From Streptomyces sp. 6-11-2 (GTDB taxonomy: Bacteria; Actinomycetota; Actinomycetes; Streptomycetales; Streptomycetaceae), in contig NZ_BJOR01000001.1 in assembly GCF_006540305.1 (NCBI RefSeq), positions 4,464,001 to 4,528,000 of the forward strand: 64,000 nt of DNA. Direction: 5' to 3'. Below, in pieces: positions 51,445-60,155 of the stretch. How positions within the stretch are numbered: the stretch's first letter is position 1; each line of letters opens with the position of its first letter. Below the pieces are notes generated by a model, which saw only the letters and a list, made by a program, of their open reading frames with translations, was not told the DNA's origin and searched no databases. Position numbers and translations under genes: made by a program.

Positions 51445-53045
51445 AGATGATCCTCCTCGGTCACCGGGTCCGGGGCCTCCGGCGTGCTCTCCTCGCCCGG
51501 CGGGCCGCCGTGCGTCCATGGGGTCTGCTCCGGGTCGGGCAGCTTCGCGCCGCCGCGCTGCTCGTGCTCGAAGAGCGTGAAGCACACGCGGTCGCCCTTC
51601 TCCGGCACGGAACCGGGCGCGGGTTGCTTGCCGCGGCCCATCCTGTCCAGGATCCGCAGGACGACGAGCGTCCCCTCGGCGGTGTCCTCCTCGCAGGCGA
51701 CGAACTCGGCCGACTGCGGCTTGCCGTCCAGCGAGCGGTACGCCCTGGCCCGCTCGCCCAGGTGCGGCCGGTCGTCGGTGCGCACGGTGACCAGCGGCCG
51801 CGGACTGGGCCGCTTTCCCTCGCTGCAGGCCGGGACGACGTCCGTGACCTCGCCCGCGAACGCCTCTCCGGCCAGCCGCCGCCCCGCCATGACCAGTGGG
51901 TCGTCCAGCGCCTCCTGTGCCTCCAGACGGGCCTGCTCCCGTTCGCGCGTGGCCAGCTTGTTCGCCGCGGTGACCGCGTCGTCGCGGCGCGGCTGCGGCG
52001 GCTCGCCGGCCCGCACCCGGTCGCGGTGGCCGGTGAACGACCAGCGGTCGCGCGTCCAGCGCTCCTCGACGTGCCCGCCCTCGGGCAGCGCCCGCAGCAG
52101 GTCCAGGCCGCGCCAGACGTTGTCCCAGGTGGGGACGGCGCACTTCTCGACCAGGTCGCGGATCCCCTGCTCGGCCGCGGTGACGGCGCTCAGCCGCTCG
52201 TCGGCCTCCAGGCCGTCCTCGGCGGCGGCGAGGGCGGTACGCGCGCGGTCGTAGCGCTCGATCGCGGGCGCCAGCAGCCTGTTGTCGAAGGCCGGGTCGG
52301 TGGCGGGGCCCGCGGGCGGGCACTCCAACTGGCCGTCGGCGGTGCGCGCCAGCTCGGCCCGCAGCGCGGCTCCGGCGCCCGACGCGCCGTCCGGCGGGTC
52401 GATCCACGCCAGCAGCGCCCCCAGGTGCTGGTCCTCCAGGCTGGACTGGCCGGTCGTCCAGTGCTGGGCCAGCAGGTCGGTCATCGCCGGCAGCAGCGAG
52501 GAACCGGGCACCCGGGCCCGCTCCCCGAAGTGGGTCAGCCACCGACCGAGCAACGGCACGCGCGGCGGCGCCGGATGCGGCGTCTCCGGGTCCTGCTCGG
52601 CGGTGCGGCGGAAACGCATGGAGCGTCCGAGCAGCCGTACGAAGTCGATGCCCGCGCGGCTCGGCACGATCAGCTGGGGCGCGTCCGCGCACAGCTCCAC
52701 CTCGACCTTGACCCGCTTGCCGCTGTTCGGATCGGTCTCGCTGCGCTCGGCGGCCTCGACGGCGTCGGCACAGGAGTCGATGTACGGCAGGACCACGTCG
52801 GCCAGTTCGGCGAGGAACGCGAACCGCAGGTCGCGGTCGCGCGGCTGCGGGACGGCCAGCAGCCGCGGCGCGTCACGGTCCGTGCCGACCAGTGCCCCGA
52901 GCGGGGCGCCCGCCTCACCGGCGGTGGTGAGCGGCACGAACACCAGCGGCCGCTCGGACAGATGCCGGTGCCGGACGGTCGCGGCGGGCTGGGCCCGACC
53001 GGTCCGCACCGCCTCCAGACGGCCCAGGGTGGCGATCAGCGACAC
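51441..53045 (-). CDS. large protein of unknown function between nuclease and helicase
   Basis: A 534-aa protein with start GTG 53045, overlapping the nuclease end by 10 bp and the helicase start by 4 bp. No known motif is seen. It has SLIATLGRLEAVRTGRAQPA, LVFVPLTTAGEAGAPLGALV, a helical middle with YDRARTALAAAEDGLEADER, and a charged C terminus ending in PEAPDPVTEEDHL. Its tight coupling to the two enzymes suggests a subunit of one DNA-processing complex. No transmembrane segment is present. Confidence 0.7.
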   Translation of the reverse strand: MSLIATLGRLEAVRTGRAQPAATVRHRHLSERPLVFVPLTTAGEAGAPLGALVGTDRDAPRLLAVPQPRDRDLRFAFLAELADVVLPYIDSCADAVEAAERSETDPNSGKRVKVEVELCADAPQLIVPSRAGIDFVRLLGRSMRFRRTAEQDPETPHPAPPRVPLLGRWLTHFGERARVPGSSLLPAMTDLLAQHWTTGQSSLEDQHLGALLAWIDPPDGASGAGAALRAELARTADGQLECPPAGPATDPAFDNRLLAPAIERYDRARTALAAAEDGLEADERLSAVTAAEQGIRDLVEKCAVPTWDNVWRGLDLLRALPEGGHVEERWTRDRWSFTGHRDRVRAGEPPQPRRDDAVTAANKLATREREQARLEAQEALDDPLVMAGRRLAGEAFAGEVTDVVPACSEGKRPSPRPLVTVRTDDRPHLGERARAYRSLDGKPQSAEFVACEEDTAEGTLVVLRILDRMGRGKQPAPGSVPEKGDRVCFTLFEHEQRGGAKLPDPEQTPWTHGGPPGEESTPEAPDPVTEEDHL

Positions 53046-54262
53046 GCCGCCTCCCGCCCGGCCTGCTCCAGGGCCTCGGCCCGCAGCGCGGCGGCCCGGC
53101 GCAGCGCGGCCACAGCCGGGTCGTCCGGATCGCCCGCCTCGCCGTGGGCGGCCGCCAGCACGTCCTCGACCGTCGACAGTCCGCCCAGGTCGGCGCGGGC
53201 CGAGCGGCCCAGCGCGGTCACCGCGCCCTGCGCGCGGGACCGGGCGCGGCAGTGGAAGGCCAGCTCGCACGTGGCCAGGCACTCGGGCGCGTACGTCGCC
53301 GGGACCGCCTCCACCGCGGCCGTCAGCTCCTCCGAGGGCAGCTCGGGGGAGAAGCACACGCCCTCGGGCAGGGCGTCGGCGATGTCCTCGACACGGGTCA
53401 GCCGGGTCAGCTGGCGGGCGGTCACCGCGCGCTGCTTGCGGACGTCGACGGCGGACGCGGTGGGCAGGTTGGAGAAGTCCTTGGGGCACACCAGGAGCAC
53501 CCGGTGCCGTACGCGCGGGACGGGGTCGAGGCGCGCGGCGACGTCCTCCAGCGCCAGCACGTAGACCGCCGACTGCCGGGCGGCCGCGCCCACCTTCGCC
53601 GGGTCGGCGGAGCCGTCCAGCATCGGGAAGGACTTGATCTCCACCACCGTCCAGCTGCCGTCCGGGTGCACCACCACCGCGTCCGGCTCCAGGTAGGCGG
53701 GTGAGCCCGCCACCTCCAGGGCGAGCATCGGATGGTCGAGCAGTGTCCAGGCGCCCGCCCGCGTGGCCTCGCGCAGCGCCAGCGCCGTACGCGCCGTACG
53801 CCCCTCGGGGCCGACGGCGCTCAGGTCGGGCACCCGGCTCTCCCTCGGCGGTTCCGCGCCCGGGTCCAGCCTGGTGTGCGCCAGCCTCAGCAGCTCGGCG
53901 CCGCCGTCCGCCTTGACCCGTGCCTCGAACGCGTTGCCCCGCATGAAGGCGAACTGCGACTGCCCGAACACGGCGGGCGCGCCCAGCGCTTCCGCGAGCG
54001 CCGCCTTGTCCACGCCCGCGCCGTCCAGGATCGCGCGACGGCCGCAGCCGGGGTTCGCGGCCAGCGCGGCCAGGGCCCGGGCGTCGAGGGCGCGGGCCGG
54101 TACGCCGGGCCCGCGCAGCTCAGCGAGCCTTCCCCAGGCTCTCGACTTCGCTCGGGCGGGGGAGACCCCAGGCTGGAGCGCCGTCTCCCGCGTCCTCGGG
54201 GACGGCACCCGGTTCGGCTCCGGGCCCGAACCGTGTTTCGCGCTGCCGTGGAATTCGCTCAC
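53036..54262 (-). CDS. Cas4/RecB-like nuclease with probable 4Fe-4S cluster
   Basis: A 408-aa protein from GTG 54262; GTG 54208 is an alternative. The PD-(D/E)xK core is LEPDAVVVHPDGSWTVVEIK (Asp194, Glu208, Lys210) followed by Gln230 and Tyr234 in AARQSAVYVLAL. Cys73 near the N terminus and Cys328, Cys332 and Cys338 in CLATCELAFHC could bind an Fe-S cluster as in Cas4 and AddB. A RecB-type nuclease next to a DNA2-like helicase suggests end resection or phage DNA cleavage. The first 45 residues come from a REP-like repeat and the PAP2 gene's 3' end, so the real start may be internal. Confidence 0.78.
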   Translation of the reverse strand: MSEFHGSAKHGSGPEPNRVPSPRTRETALQPGVSPARAKSRAWGRLAELRGPGVPARALDARALAALAANPGCGRRAILDGAGVDKAALAEALGAPAVFGQSQFAFMRGNAFEARVKADGGAELLRLAHTRLDPGAEPPRESRVPDLSAVGPEGRTARTALALREATRAGAWTLLDHPMLALEVAGSPAYLEPDAVVVHPDGSWTVVEIKSFPMLDGSADPAKVGAAARQSAVYVLALEDVAARLDPVPRVRHRVLLVCPKDFSNLPTASAVDVRKQRAVTARQLTRLTRVEDIADALPEGVCFSPELPSEELTAAVEAVPATYAPECLATCELAFHCRARSRAQGAVTALGRSARADLGGLSTVEDVLAAAHGEAGDPDDPAVAALRRAAALRAEALEQAGREAACR

Positions 54263-55118
54263 CCGCCGAAGTCTGGCATCCGCCACTGACAATCGGGGAG
54301 CCCGCGGCACCGGAGTCCCCTGTGACGGCCGTGGCGGGGGGCGTCAGCAGTGCCTTGGCGCGGTCCGCGCCCCGCATCACGAACGGCGCGAGCAGCATGC
54401 CGACGCCCATCACGGCCACGCCCGCGACCGCGTCCAGGAGGTAGTGGTTGGCGGTGCCCATCACGACCAGCGCGGTCAGCAGCGGATAGGCGACGCCCGC
54501 GACCTTCGCCGTGCGCGTGCCGCCGTGGCGCCACAGCATCACTCCGCACCACAGGGCCCAGCCCACGTGCAGGCTCGGCATGGCCGCGTACTGGTTGGTC
54601 ATACCGCCCAGGCCGCGCGGCGCGCTGGCCTCGCCGCCCCACCAGCCGTACGAGCTGTACTGGGCCATCGTGTCCACGAACCCGTGGTCCGGGGAGAGCA
54701 GGCGGGGCGGGCAGGTGGGCAGCAGGGTGAAACCGATCAGTCCTATGAACGTGGACGTCATCAGCCAGGTGCGGGCCGCCCGGTAGTGCGTGGTGCGCGC
54801 CCTGAACAGCCACACCAGGATCACGGGGGTCACCAGGTAGTGCAGCGACGCGTACCAGAAGTCGGCGGGGACGCCCAGCCACGGCTCACGGGTGAACAGG
54901 CGGTTGAGGGGGTGCTCCGCATTGAGGTGCAGCAGCTTCTCGACGCGCAGGATCGCCAGGCCGTGGTCGACGGCCGTGGAGACGTCGCCGCGGGCCAGCA
55001 GCCGGCCCGCCGAGTAGCAGCCGTACACCAGCAGGATCAGCGGCAGTTCGGTCCACCAGCGCAGCCGGGTGCGCTGGGCCGTCTCGGTGCGCCGTGCCGG
55101 TGCCTCGGTCTGCGGCAT
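54120..55118 (-). CDS. PAP2/Aur1-like membrane phosphatase
   Basis: A 332-aa protein from ATG 55118 after GGGGGAGGG. It has about six membrane segments. PAP2_3 motifs are AAMPSLHVGWALWCG (Ser-Leu-His) and GTANHYLLDAVAGV (His-x3-Asp). The gene family dephosphorylates lipid phosphates, and Aur1-like members transfer inositol phosphate. The last about 50 residues run through a REP-like repeat and overlap the nuclease start by about 140 bp in another frame, so the true stop of the ancestral gene is not evident. Confidence 0.83.
   Translation of the reverse strand: MPQTEAPARRTETAQRTRLRWWTELPLILLVYGCYSAGRLLARGDVSTAVDHGLAILRVEKLLHLNAEHPLNRLFTREPWLGVPADFWYASLHYLVTPVILVWLFRARTTHYRAARTWLMTSTFIGLIGFTLLPTCPPRLLSPDHGFVDTMAQYSSYGWWGGEASAPRGLGGMTNQYAAMPSLHVGWALWCGVMLWRHGGTRTAKVAGVAYPLLTALVVMGTANHYLLDAVAGVAVMGVGMLLAPFVMRGADRAKALLTPPATAVTGDSGAAGSPIVSGGCQTSAGERIPRQRETRFGPGAEPGAVPEDAGDGAPAWGLPRPSEVESLGKAR
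54130..54166. repeat. REP-like palindromic element at the PAP2/nuclease junction
   Basis: CCCCAGGCTCTCGACTTCGC followed by TCGGGCGGGGGAGACC is an imperfect hairpin of the type often scattered in Streptomyces (stem ends CCCC/GGGG). It supplies codons to both the PAP2 tail and the nuclease N terminus in different frames. Confidence 0.6.
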
Positions 55119-55318
55119 CCGATGCCCTCCCCCTTCGTCGCTGCGCTGCCCGGCGGTGCCCGGACGGTCGTGCCACTTTACGGTGCCCGACCCGACCACC
55201 TCGGGGTGCCCCCGGCCCTGATAGACGCACAGACCGCCCCCCGGGTTGCACCCGGACGGCGTGCGCGATGATGGAGGGATTCCGTCCGAAGATCTGAGTT
55301 TTTTCCGGAAGGTTCTCC

Positions 55319-55912
55319 ATGGCACCGCGCATCCTGTTGGCCCGGCACGGACAGACCGAGTGGTCGCTGTCCGGCAGGCACACCGGCAGGACCGACGTTC
55401 CCCTCCTGGAGGAGGGCCGGCGCGGCGCCAAGCTGCTCGGGGAACGGCTCCAGCGGGCGCCGTTCGACGGCCTGCCCGGGGTCGAGGTCCGCACCAGCCC
55501 GCTGGCACGCGCGCGTGAGACGTGCGAGCTCGCCGGGTTCGGCGACCGCGCGATGTGCTGGGACACGCTGATGGAGTGGGACTACGGCGCGTACGAGGGC
55601 CTGACGCCGCAGGAGATCCAGGCCGAGCGGCCCGGCTGGCTGATCTGGCGCGACGGCGTCCCGCGCGGGGAGACGCTCGCCGAGGTGACCTCCCGTGCCG
55701 ACGAGGTGGTGGCCTGGGCGCGCGGCGAGGACCGTGACGTGCTGGTCTTCGCACACGGGCACATCCTGCGCTCGATCGGCGCGCGGTGGCTCGGCCTGCC
55801 ACTCGACTTCGCGGCACGCATCCGCCTCAACCCCACGTCGCTCTCGGTACTGGGCTGGGCCTACGGAGAGCCGGCCATCGAAAACTGGAACGACGTGGGC
55901 CACCTCTCGTGA
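55319..55912 (+). CDS. histidine phosphatase family protein
   Basis: A 197-aa phosphoglycerate-mutase-like enzyme. The catalytic RHG is in [20 protein letters not shown] and the second His in [39 protein letters not shown] lies between them. The start is ATG 55319. These enzymes remove phosphates from sugars or other small substrates through a phospho-His. No neighbour suggests a particular substrate; it is divergent from the PAP2 gene. Confidence 0.87.
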   Translation: MAPRILLARHGQTEWSLSGRHTGRTDVPLLEEGRRGAKLLGERLQRAPFDGLPGVEVRTSPLARARETCELAGFGDRAMCWDTLMEWDYGAYEGLTPQEIQAERPGWLIWRDGVPRGETLAEVTSRADEVVAWARGEDRDVLVFAHGHILRSIGARWLGLPLDFAARIRLNPTSLSVLGWAYGEPAIENWNDVGHLS

Positions 55913-56226
55913 CCGTCGGCCCCGCTGCCGCTGCCGCTGGTGAGGCAGGGGGGCCGGGGGTCCCGCCCGAAGAGCCGTGGGAGGGACCACGCGGCCCGGG
56001 TGGTCCCACTCGCCTCCGCGACGCGACGCCGGTCGCTCGGCTTGCCCGCGCGCGGGGTCTTGGCCGCGAAGGGCCGGGGGAGGCACGCCACGGTGCGACT
56101 GGGCCCATGCGGCCCCACGGGCGCGGCCTCGGGCGTCTGACTGACCCGTGCGCGGAGCTCTCACCCGAAGACCGTGGGAGGCAGCGCGCGACGTGACAGG
56201 GCGCGCCCGGCCGGCCCGTTGCCGCG
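55913..56226. other. intergenic region without genes
   Basis: No gene is seen. The inverted segment GGGACCAC...GTGGTCCC lies at 55982-56007. CCGTGGGAGG occurs at 55975 and again near 56170. It may hold terminators for the two convergent neighbours. Confidence 0.5.
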
Positions 56227-57660
56227 TCACACCGGTCGAGGGGCGCTCGCGTGCCTCTCCAGGAAATCGGACACCCCGCTCGCCCGGCGGTGCGGCAGCA
56301 GGACCCGTGCCGTTCCCGCCAGCATCGTCTGGATGCGGGACGACTGGACCTGGTCCAGCAGGTCCAGGACCCGCATTCCGGCGGCGGCCGCCTCGTCCGG
56401 CCGCCCCCCGCGCGCGAGGTTGTCGGACAGTTCGGCCGTGTAGAGCGCGATGTTCCGCATGAAGTGGGGATCCTGGAGCCGCGCGGCACGCCGTGCGTGC
56501 CGGGCCGCCCGCGGCCAGTCGCCCAGCGTGGACCAGCACTGCGCCTCGAGCCCCGCCAGCTCGGCCTCGCCGTAGAAGCTCATCCACTCGGGGTCGGCGT
56601 CCGAGGCGCCCCGCTCGTACAGGGCCTGCGCCCGGGCGAGCGCCCGCTCGCAGCCGGTGCGGTCGGCGAGCCCGGCCCAGCCGCCCGCCTCGCGCAGTGC
56701 GAGCAGCGACATCAGCCGCGCCGAGCCCAGCCCGCGTCCGACGCGCTGCGCGGCCTGCGCGGCCCGCACCGCCTCGCGGGGCCGTCCCGCGTCCCGCGCG
56801 AGGAACGCCGTGTTGCAGAAGGCGTGTGCCTCCAGGGCCGGGTCCCCGGTCATGCGCGCGGTGGCCAGTGCCTCGGCGTAGTGCGAGCGCGCGTCGTCGA
56901 AACGCCCGGAGTCGTGGGCCAGCCAGCCCACCGAGATGGCCAGTTCACCGGCGCCCGAGTGCAGCCGGTCGGCGGTGGTCTGCCGGGTCGCGCCGACGTC
57001 GAGCAGCGCGTAGGCGGCGCGCAGCGGAGCGGCCGCGCGGCGGTAGAGACCGTCCGCTCCGTGCCGGTCGTCGAGCAACCGGATCCGGCGGACGGCCTCT
57101 TCGACGGCCCCGGCGTCGCTCGCGCCGGCCCGGTGCGCGGGGCGATCCGCGGCCGAGGCGTCGAAGGCGGGTCCCAAGGGGCCCAGCGAGGCGGCGGCCA
57201 CCGTGGCGCCCCCGCGGGTCATGAATGCGCGACGCAGCACGTCGCTCTCCTCGTGGTTCTCGTGGTCTTCGTGCGGGTGGTACGGGTCGTGCAGCTCGTG
57301 CGGATCCGGCGAATCGGTGGAGTGGTCCGGGTCGTACGCCTCCCGTTCCTCGTGCGGCGCGCGGGAGGCGCGCCCCCGAACGGCCGACCGGGGTGCGAAC
57401 CCCAGGTCGGTCAGCGTGCGGCCGGGGAACATGTGCAAGAACACTCGTTCATAGGCGTAGTTGGGGCATCGGATCTCACCCGCCTCCACCCGGCCGATGT
57501 AGCGCGCGTCACAGCTGACCCGCTCACCGATCTCGTGGGCGGCCCTCCGTACCGCCGCGGCGAACTCGGCCGGCGAGCGCTGTCCGCGCAGCTGCCGGAA
57601 GGCGAGATTCGGTCGTGGCGGGCGGGGGGACTGAGACGAGGTCACCGTCGACGACGTCAT
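56227..57660 (-). CDS. XRE-type HTH plus TPR-like regulator (NsdA-like)
   Basis: A 477-aa protein from ATG 57660 with GAGAGGG upstream. The N-terminal DNA-binding part has FRQLRGQRSPAEFAAAVRRA and YIGRVEAGEIRCPNYAYERV. A His/Asp/Glu-rich linker (DPDHSTDSPDPHELHDPYHP) spans about residues 105-143. The rest is a helical repeat region with TPR-like pairs (AHAFCNTAFLARDAGRPREA; WSTLGDWPRAARHARRAARL). In Streptomyces such proteins (NsdA type) repress antibiotic and sporulation genes. The His-rich linker might bind metal. The divergent small protein shares the promoter region. Confidence 0.75.
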   Translation of the reverse strand: MTSSTVTSSQSPRPPRPNLAFRQLRGQRSPAEFAAAVRRAAHEIGERVSCDARYIGRVEAGEIRCPNYAYERVFLHMFPGRTLTDLGFAPRSAVRGRASRAPHEEREAYDPDHSTDSPDPHELHDPYHPHEDHENHEESDVLRRAFMTRGGATVAAASLGPLGPAFDASAADRPAHRAGASDAGAVEEAVRRIRLLDDRHGADGLYRRAAAPLRAAYALLDVGATRQTTADRLHSGAGELAISVGWLAHDSGRFDDARSHYAEALATARMTGDPALEAHAFCNTAFLARDAGRPREAVRAAQAAQRVGRGLGSARLMSLLALREAGGWAGLADRTGCERALARAQALYERGASDADPEWMSFYGEAELAGLEAQCWSTLGDWPRAARHARRAARLQDPHFMRNIALYTAELSDNLARGGRPDEAAAAGMRVLDLLDQVQSSRIQTMLAGTARVLLPHRRASGVSDFLERHASAPRPV

Positions 57661-57988
57661 GGCCGGGCCCTCTCGTGCGAACCGTCGAACCATGCCGGAC
57701 ACAGGGGGAAGTTGCCCGAGTCGTCCGGTCGGCGGGTCACCCGTCGCCCGAGTCGTCCCGGTCGCATGGATGACGCCCTGTTTCCGGCGAGCAAGAAAGT
57801 ACCTGCTGTGTCCGTCCGGACACGCTGTGTTTGGCTACAAACCGGATATCTCATCCGTGATCTGCCATGAAGTGCCACCCTTCACGGCGGACTTCGCCCG
57901 TAGCCGTTGACGCCCTGCCGCGTTGAACCCCGTGGACCGGGAGCCGCCAGGCTCCCGACCCGCTCGTTCACGAGGAGGGATTTTCGTG
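57661..57988. promoter_or_regulatory. divergent promoter region with inverted repeat
   Basis: No gene lies here. GTGTCC-GTCC-GGACAC at 57808-57823 is a 6-bp-arm dyad between the two starts, in an AT-richer stretch (GCAAGAAAGT, GGATATCTCATCC). It may be the operator of the TPR regulator and its partner, but no start sites were mapped. Confidence 0.4.
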
Positions 57989-58381
57989 ATGGAGGCCGGG
58001 ATGGAAACCCCGCGGAGTGTCGATTCCTGTACGCAGGCCACGTGCGACGTGGTCACGGTGCCGGCCCGGCAGGGGCTGGAGGCGGTGGACATCCTGCGCC
58101 GCGGGCCGGGGGACGCGGTGGGGCCCGTACTGCACGACGACGGGGGCGGCACGCTCGGCTTCGTGGTGCCGGCGGGCACGGCCGCGGCCTGGGACGTGCC
58201 CGGGAGCACCTGCACCGGGACCGACGGACGGGGCCTGCGGCTGGCCCCGGAGCCGCCGGTGGAGGGCTCGGACTGGCTGGTCCCGCCCGACGAGGCCGAC
58301 CTCGCGACGGACCCCGCGGTGCTGCGGCGGGCCCTGGGGGAGGCGGCCCGGATGATCGAGGCCGCGGACAGCTGCTGCTGA
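57989..58381 (+). CDS. small conserved streptomycete protein
   Basis: A 130-aa protein from ATG 57989 after GAGGAGGGA (GTG 57986 also in frame). It has CDVVTVPARQGLEAVDILRR, GGTLGFVVPAGTAAAWDVPG and LRLAPEPPVEGSDWLVPP, and ends in Cys-Cys. The pattern CDVVxVP...GPV...VPAGT resembles the protein at 48632, so both may be relatives of the PrimPol-like small family. No active site is obvious. It is divergent from the TPR regulator. Confidence 0.6.
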   Translation: MEAGMETPRSVDSCTQATCDVVTVPARQGLEAVDILRRGPGDAVGPVLHDDGGGTLGFVVPAGTAAAWDVPGSTCTGTDGRGLRLAPEPPVEGSDWLVPPDEADLATDPAVLRRALGEAARMIEAADSCC

Positions 58382-58466
58382 TCCCGGCGCTCCGCCCGCC
58401 GGAACGCTCGCCCACGGCTCCCGTCACCTGTGGGTGGCACATCGCACCGCTTGCGACAATGGGCGG

Positions 58467-59336
58467 ATGGGAAGGTCCAGGAGCGCCCGTCGCGGGCGAG
58501 GAGCCGTCGAAGCCGTCACCGAACAGGTCGACGGCGGGCTCGCGCAGCTCATACCCGACCGGGAGCGGGCACGGGGCTGGACCCTGCTGATCGACGGCGC
58601 CCCGCAGTCCTACGTCGACCTCGACGACCCGGCGTACCTCTCCTTCGAGTACCAGCGGCGGCTCGGGCACGTGATCGACCTCGCCGCGCCCGCCGGCCGG
58701 CCCGTCCACGCCGTGCACCTCGGCGGCGGGGCGTTCACCCTCGCCCGGTACGTCGCCGCCACCCGGCCCCGCTCCACCCAGCAGGTGGTCGAACGCGACG
58801 CGGCCCTCGTCCAACTGGTGCGCCGCGAGCTGCCGTTGGATTCCGGAGCCCGTCTTCGGGTGCGGTCGGTGGACGCCCGCGAGGGCCTCGCCAAAGTGCC
58901 GGACGGCTGGGCCGACCTGGTCATCGCGGACGTGTTCAGCGGCGCCCGCACACCCGCCCACCTCACCTCGACGGAGTTCCTCGACGGGGTGCGCAGGGCA
59001 CTGAGGCCGGGCGGTGTCTACGCCGCGAACCTCGCCGACGGCCCGCCGCTGACCCATCTGCGCGGTCAGATCGCCACCGCCGCCGCCCGGTTCACCGAAC
59101 TCGCGCTGGTCGCCGATCCGACCGTGCTGCGCGGCCGGCGTTTCGGCAACGCCGTGCTGGTGGCCTCCGACCTGCCGCTGCCGGTCGCCGAACTGACCCG
59201 CAGGGCCGCCACCGACCCGCACCCGGGCCGCGTCGAACACGGCCGCGCCCTCACCGACTTCACCGGCGGGGCGGTACCGGTCACCGACGCCGCGGCGGTC
59301 GCCTCACCGGCCCCGCCGCCGTCCGCCTTCCGTTGA
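58467..59336 (+). CDS. spermidine-synthase-like methyltransferase-fold protein
   Basis: A 289-aa protein from ATG 58467. The spermidine synthase fold is visible in SYVDLDDPAYLSFEYQRRLG, VHLGGGAFTLARYVAATRPR, VVERDAALVQLVRRELPLDS and ADLVIADVFSGARTPAHLTS. The family transfers aminopropyl groups to polyamines, but many streptomycete copies with this architecture are of unknown role. It does not overlap neighbours. A 9-bp tandem repeat follows its stop. Confidence 0.75.
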   Translation: MGRSRSARRGRGAVEAVTEQVDGGLAQLIPDRERARGWTLLIDGAPQSYVDLDDPAYLSFEYQRRLGHVIDLAAPAGRPVHAVHLGGGAFTLARYVAATRPRSTQQVVERDAALVQLVRRELPLDSGARLRVRSVDAREGLAKVPDGWADLVIADVFSGARTPAHLTSTEFLDGVRRALRPGGVYAANLADGPPLTHLRGQIATAAARFTELALVADPTVLRGRRFGNAVLVASDLPLPVAELTRRAATDPHPGRVEHGRALTDFTGGAVPVTDAAAVASPAPPPSAFR

Positions 59337-59359
59337 ACCGGCCGGATCGGCGGAACTGG

Positions 59360-59420
59360 GCGTACCAGGCGTACCAGGCGTACCAGGCGTACCAGGCGTA
59401 CCAGGCGTACCAGGCGTACC
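59360..59420. repeat. 9-bp tandem repeat GCGTACCAG, 6.8 copies
   Basis: GCGTACCAG is repeated without change six times from 59360 and ends in a partial seventh. It is between convergent genes (stops at 59336 and 59486), and a read-through frame would code Ala-Tyr-Gln repeats. Copy number probably varies among strains. Confidence 0.9.
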
Positions 59421-59485
59421 GGCCTACCGTGCGGGCCGAACCAGGCGTACCGGCCTACCGTGCCGGCCGAACTGGGCGTGCTCCT

Positions 59486-60025
59486 CTAGTAGTCGCCGAT
59501 CTCCACGTGCGGCGGCCCGTCGTGCCAGGCGCAGATGACCGACACCCGGTCGGCGTCCGAGGTGAACTCCACGCGGATCCACGTCTCCGTCTTCCACACC
59601 TGCATCGACCAGCCCGTGCCCGGAGTCGCCGAGACCAGGTTCGCCGAGAACTGGCCGAGGTCGAAGACCACCCGGCCGCCCTCGGTGCCGTAGCTCTTCA
59701 CCTGGCCGGAGGTGGTGGGGGAGGGGGCGGGTGCGCTCGCGGGGCGCGTCGGCCGGGAAGGGCTCGGAGTCACCGTCCGCTCGCCGGCCGGCTTGCTCGG
59801 ACTGGCCGAGGGACTCCTGGACGCGGTCGGCCGAGGGGTGGGCGAGGCGGCCGGTGCCGACTCCTGCCTGGTCGCCTCCACCGCCGTGATGGGCAGGGCG
59901 CGCGGCGGATCGTAGGCCGTGCCCGCCATCACCGTGTGGACGCCCCACCATGACAGGGTGGCCGCCGCGCCCGTGGCGAGCGACCAGGCCAGCAGGTGTA
60001 CGAGTCCTCTGAACATCGTCGCCAT
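59486..60025 (-). CDS. secreted or anchored protein with Ser/Pro linker
   Basis: A 179-aa protein from ATG 60025; ATG 60016 is an alternative. The N-terminal hydrophobic segment HLLAWSLATGAAATLSWWGV is a signal or anchor. A Pro/Ser/Thr stretch (ASPTPRPTASRSPSASPSKP) links to a small beta-rich C domain (GGRVVFDLGQFSANLVSATP, then GWSMQVWKTETWIRVEFTSD) that ends in HVEIGDY. The function is unknown; it may sit outside the membrane and sense or bind something. It lies divergent from the two-component system start. Confidence 0.7.
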   Translation of the reverse strand: MATMFRGLVHLLAWSLATGAAATLSWWGVHTVMAGTAYDPPRALPITAVEATRQESAPAASPTPRPTASRSPSASPSKPAGERTVTPSPSRPTRPASAPAPSPTTSGQVKSYGTEGGRVVFDLGQFSANLVSATPGTGWSMQVWKTETWIRVEFTSDADRVSVICAWHDGPPHVEIGDY

Positions 60026-60155
60026 CCTGCCTCACCCGTCCCCATGGTGTCGCGGGAACGCGATCGAGGTGAGGTTGTCCACAAGCGGCTTGGGCCTTCC
60101 CGGAGTTGTCCACAGGCCCCCGCCGGGAACGCCCCCATGGCGTACGGTGCGGCGC

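Noticed and set aside
50568..53564. A 998-codon plus-strand frame over the nuclease-helicase operon
   Set aside because: It is very Arg/Pro/Ala rich, with no motifs, and lies opposite three genes with overlapping starts and ribosome sites.
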